Assembly: GCA_963575745.1 (NCBI GenBank)
Contig: CAUYUJ010021649.1
Span: forward strand, 312,286-376,285
DNA length: 64,000 nucleotides
DNA from: Prorocentrum cordatum
Taxonomy: Eukaryota; Sar; Dinophyceae; Prorocentrales; Prorocentraceae
Reading direction: 5' to 3'
Shown here: in pieces, positions 1 through 11,197 of the stretch
How positions within the stretch are numbered: position 1 is the first letter of the stretch
Layout of the letters: every line of letters begins with the position of its first letter
Program-made: the position numbers and the translations under genes
Notes under the pieces: model-generated
Database searches by the model: none
Told to the model about the DNA's origin: nothing
What the model saw: only the letters and a program-made list of their open reading frames with translations

Positions 1-3000
1 GCGCCCGACGGCCGCCCCCCATTTGGCCCCGCCTCGTCGACGCGGCGACGCGCGATGGAACAAGTTGCGCGCTCCATGCGCCATGCCTCTGCATCCGCAG
101 ACGCATGGCGCATGGAGTCCTCGCATCCGGCGCGCGGCGGCGCCCTCGCATACCCGCGGGGAGGCGGGGGGGGCATCGACGGCATCGAGGCCTGGCGCCC
201 CAAGGGTGAACAGCCAACTGCGCTGGAGGCCTGCGCCGTCATCAGGGACCTGCCAGTCTGCTGGCCCTTCAGGATCCCATCCTTCTGGCATGATGCACGC
301 CGCCGCTGCTGCCCAGGGTCCACGAACGTGTCGGGGTCGCCGCCGTGGCGAGACACGGCGAAACTCCTGCGCGACGCTGGCCCACGCCGCGGCGAATTCT
401 GTCCTCGCGAGCGGACGCGCAAGCCGCGCCCAGGCCCATAGGTGCGAGGATACTTTCGGCAAGCGAAAGACTGCGTCCCGACCTGGAGCTCGCGCGCCCA
501 GAGGCGCGGCGACGCGTCGCCCTGCGGGCCGAGTACCGGAAGCGCCGCATAAGAAGGCGCGCGTCTGCTCCATCATTTGGCCAAAGACACCGCGCGCGCG
601 ATGGGCGCGCGCTCCTGCTGATGCAGCCCCCTGTTGCTCCAGCCCTGTCGTCGATTGGCACGTTCTCGCCGCGCGTGCACACCTCGCCCCTGCGGCGCGC
701 ATGCGTCGATGCCTCTCTACGCGCGGCGTTCTTGACCTCCGAGCGCGCAACTCCCCGCCCCCTAGACCGACGCCTCAGCACGGGGCTTGGGACGTAGCCC
801 GCGCTCTGTAGCCGCGCACCCCCACCTGTCTGACCACCGCGCGTGCGTCGACGAAATCAGCGCAAATCACGACGCTCTTGGTGGTGATATCGAGGCCTGG
901 TGGCTCAATATTCTGGCGCGTGCCCAGGAGAGACGCAACCAAACGAGACTTGATTGGCCACCACGACCAAACTGCATGTTGATTCATATCATATACCCAC
1001 ACCGATGAGCATGCCGGAGCGCGTCGTCTAGACGAGCTGCAAGGCATGAAATGCCATGGCTTTGACAGAACGAGCGCCAACTCGCACGCCCTGCACCACC
1101 AACCTCACGGGAACGCAGGGCGCGGAGCAGGCTCCAGCCGCGGGCAGCGCGCTGACGTGCACTGCGGCAGATCTGGAGCCAAAAACTCCGCGGGGAAGTA
1201 GAGCCTCAGCGCCGCCTTCGCTAGCCTCTGCCGCCCGATCGCGTCGCGGGAACTGGCGATGCGCAGCAGACCGCGGCCGCGGGCCACGCCAAACCTCGCC
1301 GACATCTCCTCTCGCACCGCTCGGAAGAACGCCTCCTGAAGCGCGGCGTCGCCGCGGATCGCGGCGCGCCGTGGCGCCTCGCTGTCTCGCGACCACGCCC
1401 TCACCCATGGCACCCGCGCCTGGGGCCAGAGCCTCGCGACGCGGGGCAGCAGGCCGACGACCCGGTCGACCTCGCCCGTCTCAGGCAGCAGGGCGCCCGC
1501 GGTCAGGAGGAGCACGCGCGGCTAGGACCGGCCACTTTCGAAGACGCCCATCAGGTCTGACAACTCGTCAAGAGTCCCACGCGGGAGTCGACATGCGTCG
1601 CGAGCTGCGAGATGGCCGATTCAAATGACCAGAGTCTGCCTCGCGCGCCGACCTGCCACCCTGATGTGATAGCCCGTCAAAGGTGGAAGACTCTCGTCTC
1701 TGCCACACTGACAGATGTCAACAATCAGCGCCGGTAACTCATCCACCCCCTGGCCCTCAGGTGCCCAGAACTGCCGGCAATTCCCTCGCTGCGCATCATG
1801 ATTCCCCTCGAGCGCTGCGCTTCCCCGTCGCCGCCAATGAAATTGTCGGGGGCCCGCGGCGGGTCGCCCCATGCACGATGTAGAGCTGGCGCAGCATTCT
1901 GGGGCCCCGTCCACTCCCGAAGCTCTGCAATAGACTGCGCCGTGAAACTCCGCTGCTGACTGAGACCGCCTCGTTCAGCTCAACATCGCTGAGCTCCTGC
2001 GCCCCTGCAAATAGGGGTGAGCCATGATGCTCGCGCGATGCTGTCGCGCGGCCGCAGACCCTGGCCCCCCTGCTCGGGGGCCTCATCGCGAAGGCGCTGA
2101 CGCGCTGCAACCAAGAACGCCTGCTGCCGCGCCCAATTCCTGGCACAAGCGCCCGGAACACTTGGCGAGCGAGTCCACCATCCCGCGATGCGACCCCTCA
2201 GCGACGAGATGCGGGTCGGGGTGGACTCCAAACAGCGCCCGCGCGAAACTTGGCCCCCTCTGCTCGAGACCGCCCATGGCGGGCCTGACCATGATGCGCG
2301 GCATCTGCTGCTTCCGCGGAGCGCATCTACGTCCCGCGCTGGCCGCAGGTGGCATCGCAACGACTCGAGCCAATCGAAAAAGGCGACTGACGCGTTCACG
2401 GCAACAGCAGGCGGGAAGAAACCCGACGGCGGGAAGCCCGCATTTTTCCTCTCCGAGGCCAAAACCGCATCGCTGATTTGAAAACGAACGCATGCACTAC
2501 TACTGCTGGATTCAAAATGACCCGTGCTCGCCTGGGGCGCAGGCTCGTGAGACTGTCGCTCGGGGCAACTATCTATCGAAGGGGTCCCTCGCTGGGCTGA
2601 AGTCTCGATTGCTGAACTGCGTAGCTGATCCAGAGAGGTAGAGAGAGCAACAATCCGCGGTGGGTCGGGTCCAATGCTGGGCTCTATGGCCCAGGGGTCC
2701 TTCTCGGAGTCGGACTCGACGGGGCCCATCTCGTCGCCGAGACCTGCATCGGCATCGCCGGTGGCCGACTGGACCCTGCCCCCCCCCCCCTGGCGGGCTG
2801 CCCCGCTGGGAACCGCTCTCGGATCTTACCATCACTGCGCTGCTAGGATGACTAATTGGACAACCTGCGCTCCAGCTTCGCTCGGCGATTCCGAGCCTTC
2901 CACCGGTTGCTTGGCATGGCGGGGCGCCGATGGGAGCGAATGGGGTCAGTTGAGAAATCTAATGCGCAACTGGATGCACTCAGAAGCTAACTCGAGGCTG

Positions 3001-3320
3001 AGACCGACGCGGGACTTCCACACGGCCTCGTCGACGGCACTGGGCCCCGCGGCGCAGGCCCCGGCAGCCGGAGAGCAGAAGGCGGCCTGGTTTCTCAGGG
3101 CGCGTGCGTCAACTCGGACTCGCACTGCATGATGATGCCTGGCACTTGCACCGCAAAACCAATCGCACGGAGTTGCTGAGGCGAAAGGCCCCAATCGCCG
3201 ATGACAACCCATGGAAGCGGGAGCGTCGCAGGTTAACTGCCGCTCTGGCGAGACTGTGGAGGTCGTCGTTTCTGCAGCCAACTAACTCCCGGGCGACCGC
3301 GCGCGGCGCGCGCAGAAAAA
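1..3320 (-). other. GC-rich region with decayed coding-like fragments
   Basis: No intact gene is visible. The minus strand holds several non-repetitive, protein-like stretches that change frame repeatedly, for example around 2,500-2,720, 1,630-1,790 and 1,190-1,500. None carries a motif I recognise and none is long enough to trust alone. The pattern fits an old pseudogene or retrocopy read from about 3,280 towards 780, but codon-like texture is the only evidence. The rest is GC-rich sequence without visible structure. Confidence 0.25.
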
Positions 3321-3332
3321 AAAGGGGGGGGG

Positions 3333-3716
<384 letters not shown>

Positions 3717-3770
3717 AAAAAATAAGAAGGGGAAAACAAAAACAACAAAAAAAACAAAAACAAAAAAAAA

Positions 3771-6130
3771 CTTGAGCCCGCGACTGCAAGCCATGATCGA
3801 CCACTTCCCAGCGCCCTTGGACAGCCCGTGGGATTCGCAAGAAGTCACGAAATCCGGATTCTGATCGCGGCCCCGATGGCAAGGACCCCCCCGCGCCTCA
3901 TCACCCAGGCAAATGACGCCGCCCAAGCGAGGGTCGCGGATGCGAGCAGGTAGGTGGAGCGGCCGGGGCGGCCGATGAACCCAAGGTAGCCGGAGTCGAA
4001 GACGCCGTGGAGGATGAGTTGACGGCGCCAGAGGAGGAGGAGAATGGGGGGGGAGGAGGAGCAAGAGAAAAAGGAGGAGGAAGCGGAGGAGCAGAAGGAG
4101 GGCGAAGAGGAACGGGAGAAGGAGGAGGATGGGGGGGAGGAGAGGGAGGAGAGGGGAGGGCTGGCTCGACTGAGATCCCGCCCGTCTGCGGGGGGGGCTC
4201 GCGCCCAGATGTCTCAATTTCTCGGGCGCGCGAGGGCGGGCGAAAGACTTGCACTGCGCAGCTAAGTTTGCGAGGCGCCCTCCCGGGGCGGGAACTTCTC
4301 AACGCCGACGAACACTTGCTAGAGACTCGTCAAAGCAGTCAAACATCACGCAACGGTGGCTCAGGTCCCGGAACGACTGCGAGCGGACTCGGGAGCGCCC
4401 CGTGCGCCTTCCACTCGGCGGCTTTGCGGGCGATCGAAGAATTCGCGCATTTTTCCTGGCGTTGACGCAGCGCCCGAGGCCGCCTGCCCGCCAAAGTCCA
4501 CTCGCGGGGCTTCACCTGCGCTTTTTTGCTTGCTGGACTCCGCCCAAGCAAATATGAAGCCATCTCGCAAAAATCTGCGCCGAGAGGTCGACCGCCGCCC
4601 TCGACGCCGCCCTCGACCGCCGATCTCGCCGCGACGGCGCCCCTCTTCAGACGCGTCGGGGCGCGGGGGAACTCCAAGCTTGACCGCCCAGTCCGCCCGC
4701 CTAGTTCCCCGCGCGCCAGTGGGAATCCGTTGTGCCCAGGCAAACGCCCACCACTTGGCGGGCCGCGAATTTGTCCACGCGTGAGACAACACCGTCGGAT
4801 AAGGCGTCGGCCTGAGGGAGCAAGCCATAAACCTGCATGCGTTCCACTCCACGAGGAGCGCTCAGGTCTTGCCAGCTTCCACAACTTGACCACGCCCTCG
4901 ATGCCCGCCATCTAGTTTGCAACGGGCTGGATTCGACATCAGGAGGAAGCGGTAGAAGCATGGGCCCCGATCTCGGCTCACCGGCTCGCCTGGGGATAGC
5001 TGCCGGCGCGCGCGCGCCGCGCAGCACCGCGCGCTACTGGCCATCGGCCATCGACTTGGCCGAGCCCCACCCTGCCCCCCATAGCTCCTGACGGGGCGAA
5101 TTGTTGCGCCATCCATCCATGAAGACGCCCCCGGCCAGCGCGCGGCCCGAGCCCAGACGCGCGGCGAAGCCATCGGATAACTCCTGCTGTCGCCAGGCCC
5201 CGCCCAACCCCGCCCTACATCCATCCGACAAAACTGCGCCGAACAAGTTTCATCCGGTCCGAGTGGCCTGGGCCGCTGGTCGCAATAGGCAAACAAGCCA
5301 GTCTCGAGCTGAGGACGTGGGGTGTGAGGACGTCGGCACGCGCGCCCCGCGTTTTGCGTCGGGGCAATGTTCCCTCTCCTTCTCGCAACCGCTGCACTCC
5401 AAAGAGCGACGATAGACGGCGTCGCCTGGTGGCCCGCGCACTGGGCGCAAATCCTTAGCCAGTCGCCGCAGCGCGAAAATGGCCGCGCCCCGCGGCAAGC
5501 CGCGGCGCGGACGCAGCCCAGGCCCAGGGTAGACAACTCCCAGGAGCCCAACCCCCCAAGACGACGCCGAAACATAGCAAGGAATGCGAAACACATGCGC
5601 CCCCCGCCCCGCGCCCCCCCGCCAGCAACCTGCGGGCGGACGCCCCAAGAGCCCTCTCGAAGAGGCCGGGGTGGGAAACAAGGGGTCAGAAGGCCTCCAA
5701 GGTCATCCTCGACCGCGAGGGGGCCCTCCATCACCCAGCCCAGGCGCGCGCGAAAGAGGGGGGCCCTCGGTGGACCACCAGGCGGGGCAGGGGCCCTCGA
5801 GGGTTCCCCCCCGAGACCACCTGGAAGAAACTCGAGAGAAAGCGCGCGGAATGAAAGCGGCGCGCCCGAGCCACATCCCTCGCAAGAACCACGACGCAGG
5901 GGCGGCCGCGCCGACCAGGTCGCCCCCCCCCCCCCCCCCCCCCCAACCTCAGCAAGAAGCACGGCGAGCGCTCGACCGCCGACGGCTTCAAAGCGCATCC
6001 CGCCATGCGCGCGGCGATCAGCAGCCCCCCCTCGGAAGCGCCGCTGATCTCGCGACCCCATTGCAGGGCGGGGGGGGGGGGGGCAGCGGCGAGCAAATTC
6101 ATTCGTCCATCTGCATCAGATAGCTCCGCG
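3771..6130. other. GC-rich intergenic DNA, no gene seen
   Basis: Open frames of 100-400 codons on both strands here are explained by high GC (few stop codons). They show no conserved motif. Purine-rich tracts (4,030-4,160) and C or G homopolymers (5,925-5,943, 6,070-6,083) interrupt it. Confidence 0.5.
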
Positions 6131-6145
6131 CCTCGAGGCGACCTA

Positions 6146-6520
6146 CTCGCTACTCACCACTCACTACTCACTACTCTCTACTCAATGCGCACTACTCACT
6201 ACTCACTACTCACTACTCACTCCTCGCTATTCACGACTGTCTACCCCCTTGTCCTTACTCCCTGCTTCTCACTATGCACTACTCACTACACACTACTCAC
6301 TCCTCACTACTCACTACTCACAATTCCTTACTCACTACTTCCTTCCCACTACTCACTACCCACTACCCACTACTCACTACTCACTAGCCACTACTCGCTA
6401 CTCACTACGACCAAAAGCCATTACCCACTACTCACTACTCACGACTCACTGCGCACTACTCTATATCAAATACCCACGACTCACCAATCGCTACTCAAAA
6501 CACTCTACTCTCTACCCACT
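6146..6520. repeat. Degenerate TACTCAC heptamer array
   Basis: Roughly fifty imperfect copies of ACTCACT/TACTCAC in direct orientation, with drift to ACTCACG, CCCACTA and similar variants. It is not the TTTAGGG telomere unit. Confidence 0.95.
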
Positions 6521-6557
6521 ATCCGAGAGGCCCCCTTCGCAGCCCCACGTTCGGGGC

Positions 6558-6770
6558 AAAGGCGGGGAGGGCGGGGGGGGGGGTCGACCCCCCCCCCCCC
6601 CCCCCCCCTTCCCAGCGCCAAGGTGGGGAAGGGGGGGTCCGGACCCCACCCCCCTCTCCCCCTCCCCCTTGCGGGGGGGAGGAGGGGGGGGGGCGAAAAT
6701 CTCACCCCGCTTTGAAGGGGGAGGGAAGTCGGGGGGGCGGTCTGCGCCCCCCCCCCCCCCCCCCCCTTTG
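6558..6770. repeat. Alternating G-run / C-run tract
   Basis: Long homopolymers of C (6,590-6,608, 6,749-6,766) and G (6,568-6,584, 6,680-6,694) alternate with GGGGA/CCCCT. Opposed G and C runs could pair into stems. They are also places where assembly errors are likely. Confidence 0.8.
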
Positions 6771-6799
6771 TGCGTTCAAGGCCATCCACTGGCGCGCTT

Positions 6800-8357
6800 T
6801 CCTAAACGACCCATGGGCCGTGCATAGCGCCAACCGTGCCGAAACCACTCGAAGCCCTATCCAAGGCCTTCGGGTCGGCGAGCACGCGCCCCCGCGCAAG
6901 GACCGCATGGGTCTCGCAAGTCCCCGGACAATCCTTCGCGGCAGTCTGCACGTTGCCATTGACAGTCGACACGCGCAGCCACAAAGCCTCAAGATTGGGG
7001 GCGGCGGCAGGGGGCCAAGGATGACCCGCTGGAGCGGGGGGCCGAAACTGACGCGAGGAACTGCCTGTGCCGCCTTTGCCGCGCGCGCAATGCCCGCCGC
7101 CTCACTGCGCAATTTCTTGCACCTTGCCTTGGATCTGCGCAGACAAAGCGTCACGGCGCGCATCAAACACCGCCTGATCCCCTGGCGACTATTCTCCCGC
7201 AGCAATAAAATTCCGAAATCGACGCTGAACGCGTCCACCGTGCCTTTCTGACGAAACTCCAGACTGATGGTTGGCACGATCTTGTTGGAGTTAGGCGCAG
7301 CTGCGCCTAAGAAATGGTCACACTCTTGGTCAGCTCCTCGTAGCTCTTGCCCAACTGCAGCAACTCTTGCGAAGCTGCGAAGCGCAATTGCTTGTGAGAA
7401 GCTGGCCCTCGAGGGCGGCGGCGCGCTTGATGGTCTTCTCCACATGATGGCCATGATTGGCCCGATCCCTGCGGCAACGCGCCAGCTGTTCCTCCAGAGC
7501 CACTGGGCCTGCGACGCGACCAAGCTAGGCCAACTGGGATCAGCACCTCGCTGCCTCCGTGACGTTGCCGACTTTCTGATGCAGGTCGCGGTGCGACTCC
7601 AGCTCCGGGCCCGACAAACCAGACCAAGCTTGCTGACGAAGATAGCCTCTGTCACGCATTGCATAATCATGCGAACGACGATAAAAAAGGGCCTCAGGAG
7701 GCATGGCATAGCGACATTTCGCGGTGGCTTGCGCGGGCAGCCACCACAGCACGCTACATTGATAACGAAAGCGCCGATGCGCGACGTGACGCCGGCAACG
7801 TACGCGCCAATGCCGGTGAAGAAGACCTCGCTGTCTGGCACAACTCATGCGGACGATTGAACAATGATGCACCCGCCTTGCTTGCCCACGTAGGGGCCAC
7901 GGCAGAGGTGAGCGCAATGCTTGCAGAAACCGTACTTGGAGGGTTTCCGGCGACGGCCGCACGCCTTGGGGTCTGACTGAGCGCCCCCGCCGTCAGGACG
8001 ACAAGACTGCAGACTGGGGGGGCCAGGCTGAGCCCCGTCTCGCGCCATGGCGCCACACCTAGTCCGTCCGTTGCCTTTTAGAGGTGGTGAGGACCAGCTG
8101 GCATGCCACGGCCGCCACGAGACCCTGCGTCCGCCTTTGCCTCCAGCGCCGCCGCCGCCAGATATGGGCCCCGACGCGAGGGCGTGATGGTAGCAGCTGC
8201 TCCGAAGGAGCCACGTGAAAAGAGGAGGGCTGAGATTTCTCAAACTGACAGAAGTAAGAATCGGCCCGCAACAACATCGCAAAATTGTTGAAAAGTGGTG
8301 TTGCAAACGTAGGCAGAACGCCTGAACCATAACGGCTTGAGCCAACATGGCTACGGA
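6800..8357 (-). pseudogene. Retrocopied mRNA, spliced-leader headed, frame-broken
   Basis: A spliced-leader relic sits at the 5' end (8,357-8,336) and is followed by a leader of about 290 nt and an ATG near 8,048. The first coding piece (about 8,048-7,845) includes a Cys/His stretch, YGFCKHCAHLCRGPYVG, that looks metal-binding. Downstream, protein-like sequence continues in alternating frames: SRIGAFVINVACCGG near 7,790-7,740, AMRDRGYLRQQAWSG near 7,660, ELLQLGKSYEELTKSV near 7,340, and EFRQKGTVDAFSVDFG near 7,240. At least four frame changes and several stops show it is dead. A leader joined to an intronless coding sequence in the genome is the signature of reverse-transcribed, reintegrated mRNA in dinoflagellates. 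No poly(A) is visible at the left end. I do not recognise the parental protein. Confidence 0.7.
8336..8357 (-). other. Relict dinoflagellate spliced leader (DINO-SL)
   Basis: Read on the minus strand, these 22 nt match the dinoflagellate 22-nt spliced leader (D, then CCGTAGCC...GGCTCAAG). The single difference is a G in the central T-run (CATGTTGG for CATTTTGG). The leader is normally added to mRNA by trans-splicing from a small RNA gene. No donor GT follows this copy, so it is a leader captured in cDNA and not an SL RNA gene. Confidence 0.88.
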
Positions 8358-8577
8358 GAAGGAGGTGGAGGGAGAAGAGGTGGAGGCGCCAGCTCAGCCA
8401 GCCGACGCCAGCATGGCAGCGCCATGCAAACTTCTGGGGCCCCACCCGCAGCACACGCGGGCAATGAACCGCGCCCCCGCAGCGCGGCCAGCGGTGCGAG
8501 GGAGACATCGAGACACGCAGGAAAGAAAGCCTTGAGGACGCGAGGGAGGCATCGAGACAGGCAGGAAAGATGGAGAA

Positions 8578-8660
8578 ACCAAAAGGTACCCATACTGGTA
8601 TTCCCCAGACCTCTCCCGTGCTGCTTTCTGATCTGGATTCTGAGGCGAATCTAGCCGTTG
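8578..8660. repeat. Dispersed repeat R18, copy 1
   Basis: Shares AAAAGGTACCCATAC, AGACCTCTCCCG and GAGGCGAATC, in the same order and spacing, with 34,384-34,465. Too short to classify. Confidence 0.6.
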
Positions 8661-8857
8661 CGACGCGGGGGCTCACGGGACGAGGATAACAGTTGGTGAG
8701 GATAGATCCAGAATCTCTGAGATGTTTGACTATGTCTCGGGCGCCGCTCTGCAACGGATTTCTCCTCGTCCTGGTCCCGTCCGAAGGAGGCCCGACGAGG
8801 TGAAAACGAGGGACGGGTCGCGGCATCGGTACCTTCAGACAGCCTTCGGCTCCTCGG

Positions 8858-9030
8858 GGTCGGCCAAGAGGGGGGCGTCCAAGAGGGGGGGTCACAAATC
8901 ATGGCTGGCGGCAGGTGCGTGGCCCAAGGGGGGAGCCAGGGACGCATTGCAATAAGAAGAGGCGCCGCGAAATCTTGGGAGATATCATGGCCCCCGCCAT
9001 GATATCCACGCCCCCTGGTCATCACCTCCA
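8858..9030. repeat. Dispersed repeat R1 with hairpin, copy 1
   Basis: Shared blocks are GGCCAAGAGGGG, GGGACGCATTGCAATAAGAAGAG-like sequence, and a perfect hairpin at 8,981-9,006 (10-bp arms GATATCATGG, loop CCCCCG). Related copies lie at 28,840-28,930 (left part only), 30,715-30,830 and 62,575-62,790; 31,240-31,370 is a weak relative. Confidence 0.75.
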
Positions 9031-9466
9031 GTTGGCGGCGAGCGAGGAAGGGGGAAGTGAGAAGGAAAAGTTCTTCTCAGAAGGCGGCGGGACTTCTCGG
9101 AAGCCCTTGCACCTTCTGAGAGGTTTTTCGTTCTGTCTCCGGGGAAGGCTTAGACAACTTCTCAGAAAGCTGGGGGACTTCTGCGGAGTTGCCTAAGACT
9201 GCGCCGAAGACGGACACACCTTTCAGAAGGTGCGCGGGTATCTGAGAAGTCCCGCAGCCTTCTGAGAAGATCTTCTCCTCCTCACTTCCCCCCCTCACCT
9301 GGAAAAATTGTGGAGCCGGTGGCATCATATGTAGTCCTGCCGACGTGCGCCGGTGGGCGAGACCTTCGGGCTGATCTGTGCTTCTTCGATGACAGGTAGC
9401 CCTTGCTGACTTTCCATTATGATCCCCCCCCTCGCTCGCCGCCGAATGGCGTCCAAACGCATAGTC

Positions 9467-9665
9467 CTACCACGAAATGTTCTTCGAACCCAAATGTTCT
9501 GAGACCAAAAACACTGTGCTTAGAACATAAGCCCGATGTGCTTAGAACAAAACAGTCTCCGCCAGAAATGTTCTCAGAACATTTCGTGGGAACCACGAAA
9601 GGTTCTTAGAACATTGTTTGGTAGGGCTACAGGCGAGCCAGGACGCTTCGCCACTGCTTGACTCT
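9467..9665. repeat. Dispersed repeat R5 (AGAAC-palindrome type), copy 1
   Basis: Begins CTACCACGAAATGTTCTTCGAAC and contains an inverted partner, GGTTCTTAGAACATTG...GGTAG, at 9,601-9,624. It has further GTTCTnAGAAC palindromes inside and the tail ACGCTTCGCCACTGCTTGACTC. Matches 22,340-22,605. It looks like a non-autonomous element, but the target duplication is unclear. Confidence 0.7.
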
Positions 9666-9744
9666 TTGGCCGCCCCCGAACAATTCTTAGATCCCGGGGT
9701 CCTCCAGCGGCGTCGGGCCGCCCAACGCCACTTGCCCGGCGGAC

Positions 9745-9990
9745 GCCGGCGCCGCCGCGGGGGCCGGCGCGGGCGCCGCCGCGGCGGCGGCGGGCGCCGG
9801 CGCGGGCGCGGCTGCTGGCAGCGGCGGGGTCTCGGCCGCTGTGGGCGCGGGCGCGGCGGCGGCGGCCGCGGGCGCCGCTGCTGCCTCGAGCCGTGCCAGG
9901 GGGGGCAGCGTTAGGCGAGGGTAGCCTCGAGGGGAGCCTCGAGGGGAGCCTCGAGGGGAGCCTCGAGCGGAGCCGAGGGCGCCGCCGCAG
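9745..9990. repeat. GGCGCC/GCCGCC low complexity and CTCGAGGGGAGC minisatellite
   Basis: Ala/Gly-coding GC repeats (9,745-9,890) pass into about four copies of the 12-mer CTCGAGGGGAGC (9,927-9,975). No gene. Confidence 0.85.
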
Positions 9991-10239
9991 CCTCGAGTGC
10001 AGCCATGATACTCACGCACGTTTACTTGCATGGCATTCCCCTCCCCCACAGCCGTTTCAGGCAGCGCTGGGCCGAAGGGGCGTGCAAGGGCACGCCTCCC
10101 CCCCCTCCCCCCTCCCCCCTCCATGCAAGAACAACTACCTACCCAGGGGGGTATCGTCAGAGGGGGGCGGGCTCAGGGCGGGGGGGGCGTCGAGCTGGAA
10201 CCCGCGAGACGTCGACGATAGATCGGCGATATGCCCCCC

Positions 10240-10352
10240 GACGAGGCGGAGGCGGAGGCAGAGGAGGACGAGGAGGACGAGGAGGACGAAGAGGAGGAGG
10301 AGGAGGAGGAGGAGGAGAAGGAGAAGGAGGAGGAGGAGGAGGAGGAGGACGG
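10240..10352. repeat. (GGA)n/(GAGGAGGAC)n tract
   Basis: Purine trinucleotide repeat on the plus strand. The poly-Glu/poly-Leu frames over it are artefacts. Confidence 0.95.
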
Positions 10353-10479
10353 TCCTGGGCGGGCTGGGCTCTGGGCTCCCTGTCGGTGTAAATGGTGCTC
10401 GGGGGGTCGCTGCATTACCCCCCTGAGCGGTGGCCCCCCCGACGCTGCCCGGGAGCAACTTGAGTGGCGGCTTCGGTGG

Positions 10480-10800
10480 CTGACTTATAAGTGGCACTTA
10501 TAGGATGGTGAACCCTGTTTATAACATAGGCAAGTAGCACTTATAAACCTGCAAGCCTTCGGAAACAATTTATAAGTTGCGCAGCGACATATAACATTTT
10601 TGCGACAGTTTGGGGCTGTTGCGATTATGTTTATAAGCCGACAATTCAATGTACAGGCTACTTGGTGCAACCCGTGTTATATTTATTTGGGGAAATTTAC
10701 AGAATTATAGGAAGAGTTGTGAAAAGATATGAAAAGTTATGAAAAGTTATGAAAAGATGGGAAACATTAGGGTTCAGGTGTATTCAGTAGGTCTAGACCG
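10480..10800. other. AT-rich boundary with CTTATAA motifs
   Basis: A sudden drop in GC with at least six TTATAA-containing motifs (10,483, 10,497, 10,519, 10,540, 10,569 and 10,631). Three or four TATGAAAAGT repeats follow at 10,725-10,765. CTGACTTATAAGTGG at 10,480 is an imperfect inverted partner (12 of 15) of the sequence at 22,249-22,263. This could be the downstream end of the transposon-like cassette or simply a 3' flanking region. Confidence 0.4.
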
Positions 10801-11074
10801 CACGTTGCAGACGTTTGTTGAGCCAGTTCGCAGCATCCTCCTCATCTGTCTCCTTCCTCTTTCATCCCCGTGAACCCCCTTATTTTTCGTCCTTGATAGC
10901 ATCGTCGTCGCTTGCCCATCGTCGTCGTCGTTGTCTTCGGTTTCCTCTCCCCCCTTTCTCCCGCCGCCAGTTTCCAGTTGGTTTCCTTTTCCTCACTCTC
11001 TTTTTCCCTCCTTCCCCTCCTTCCTCTCTCCCCCCAACCCTCCAACCAAGCCATCTCAAGTGCACCGCTGATGC

Positions 11075-11167
11075 AGGCGAGCCTGTAGGGTGGCGAGCCA
11101 ACCCGCGATGCCGAGAGAGTCGTGTAGGGTGGCGAGCCAACCCCGATGCCTGTAGGGTGGCGAGCCA
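11075..11167. promoter_or_regulatory. GGCGAGCC palindrome cluster downstream of the methyltransferase
   Basis: CAGGCGAGCCTG at 11,074-11,085, then three TGGCGAGCCA at 11,091, 11,130 and 11,158, each in the context GTAGGGTGGCGAGCCAACC. The cluster begins 31 bp after the methyltransferase stop. Possible role: RNA processing or termination hairpin, or DNA-binding site; neither is shown. Confidence 0.55.
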
Positions 11168-11197
11168 ACCTGGCGTTTTCCATCGGGGGAGAGGTCC

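Noticed and set aside
8336-8357. Spliced-leader RNA gene
   Set aside because: The 22-mer is not followed by a GT donor or the Sm-binding and stem-loop part of an SL RNA. It is followed by coding-like sequence instead.
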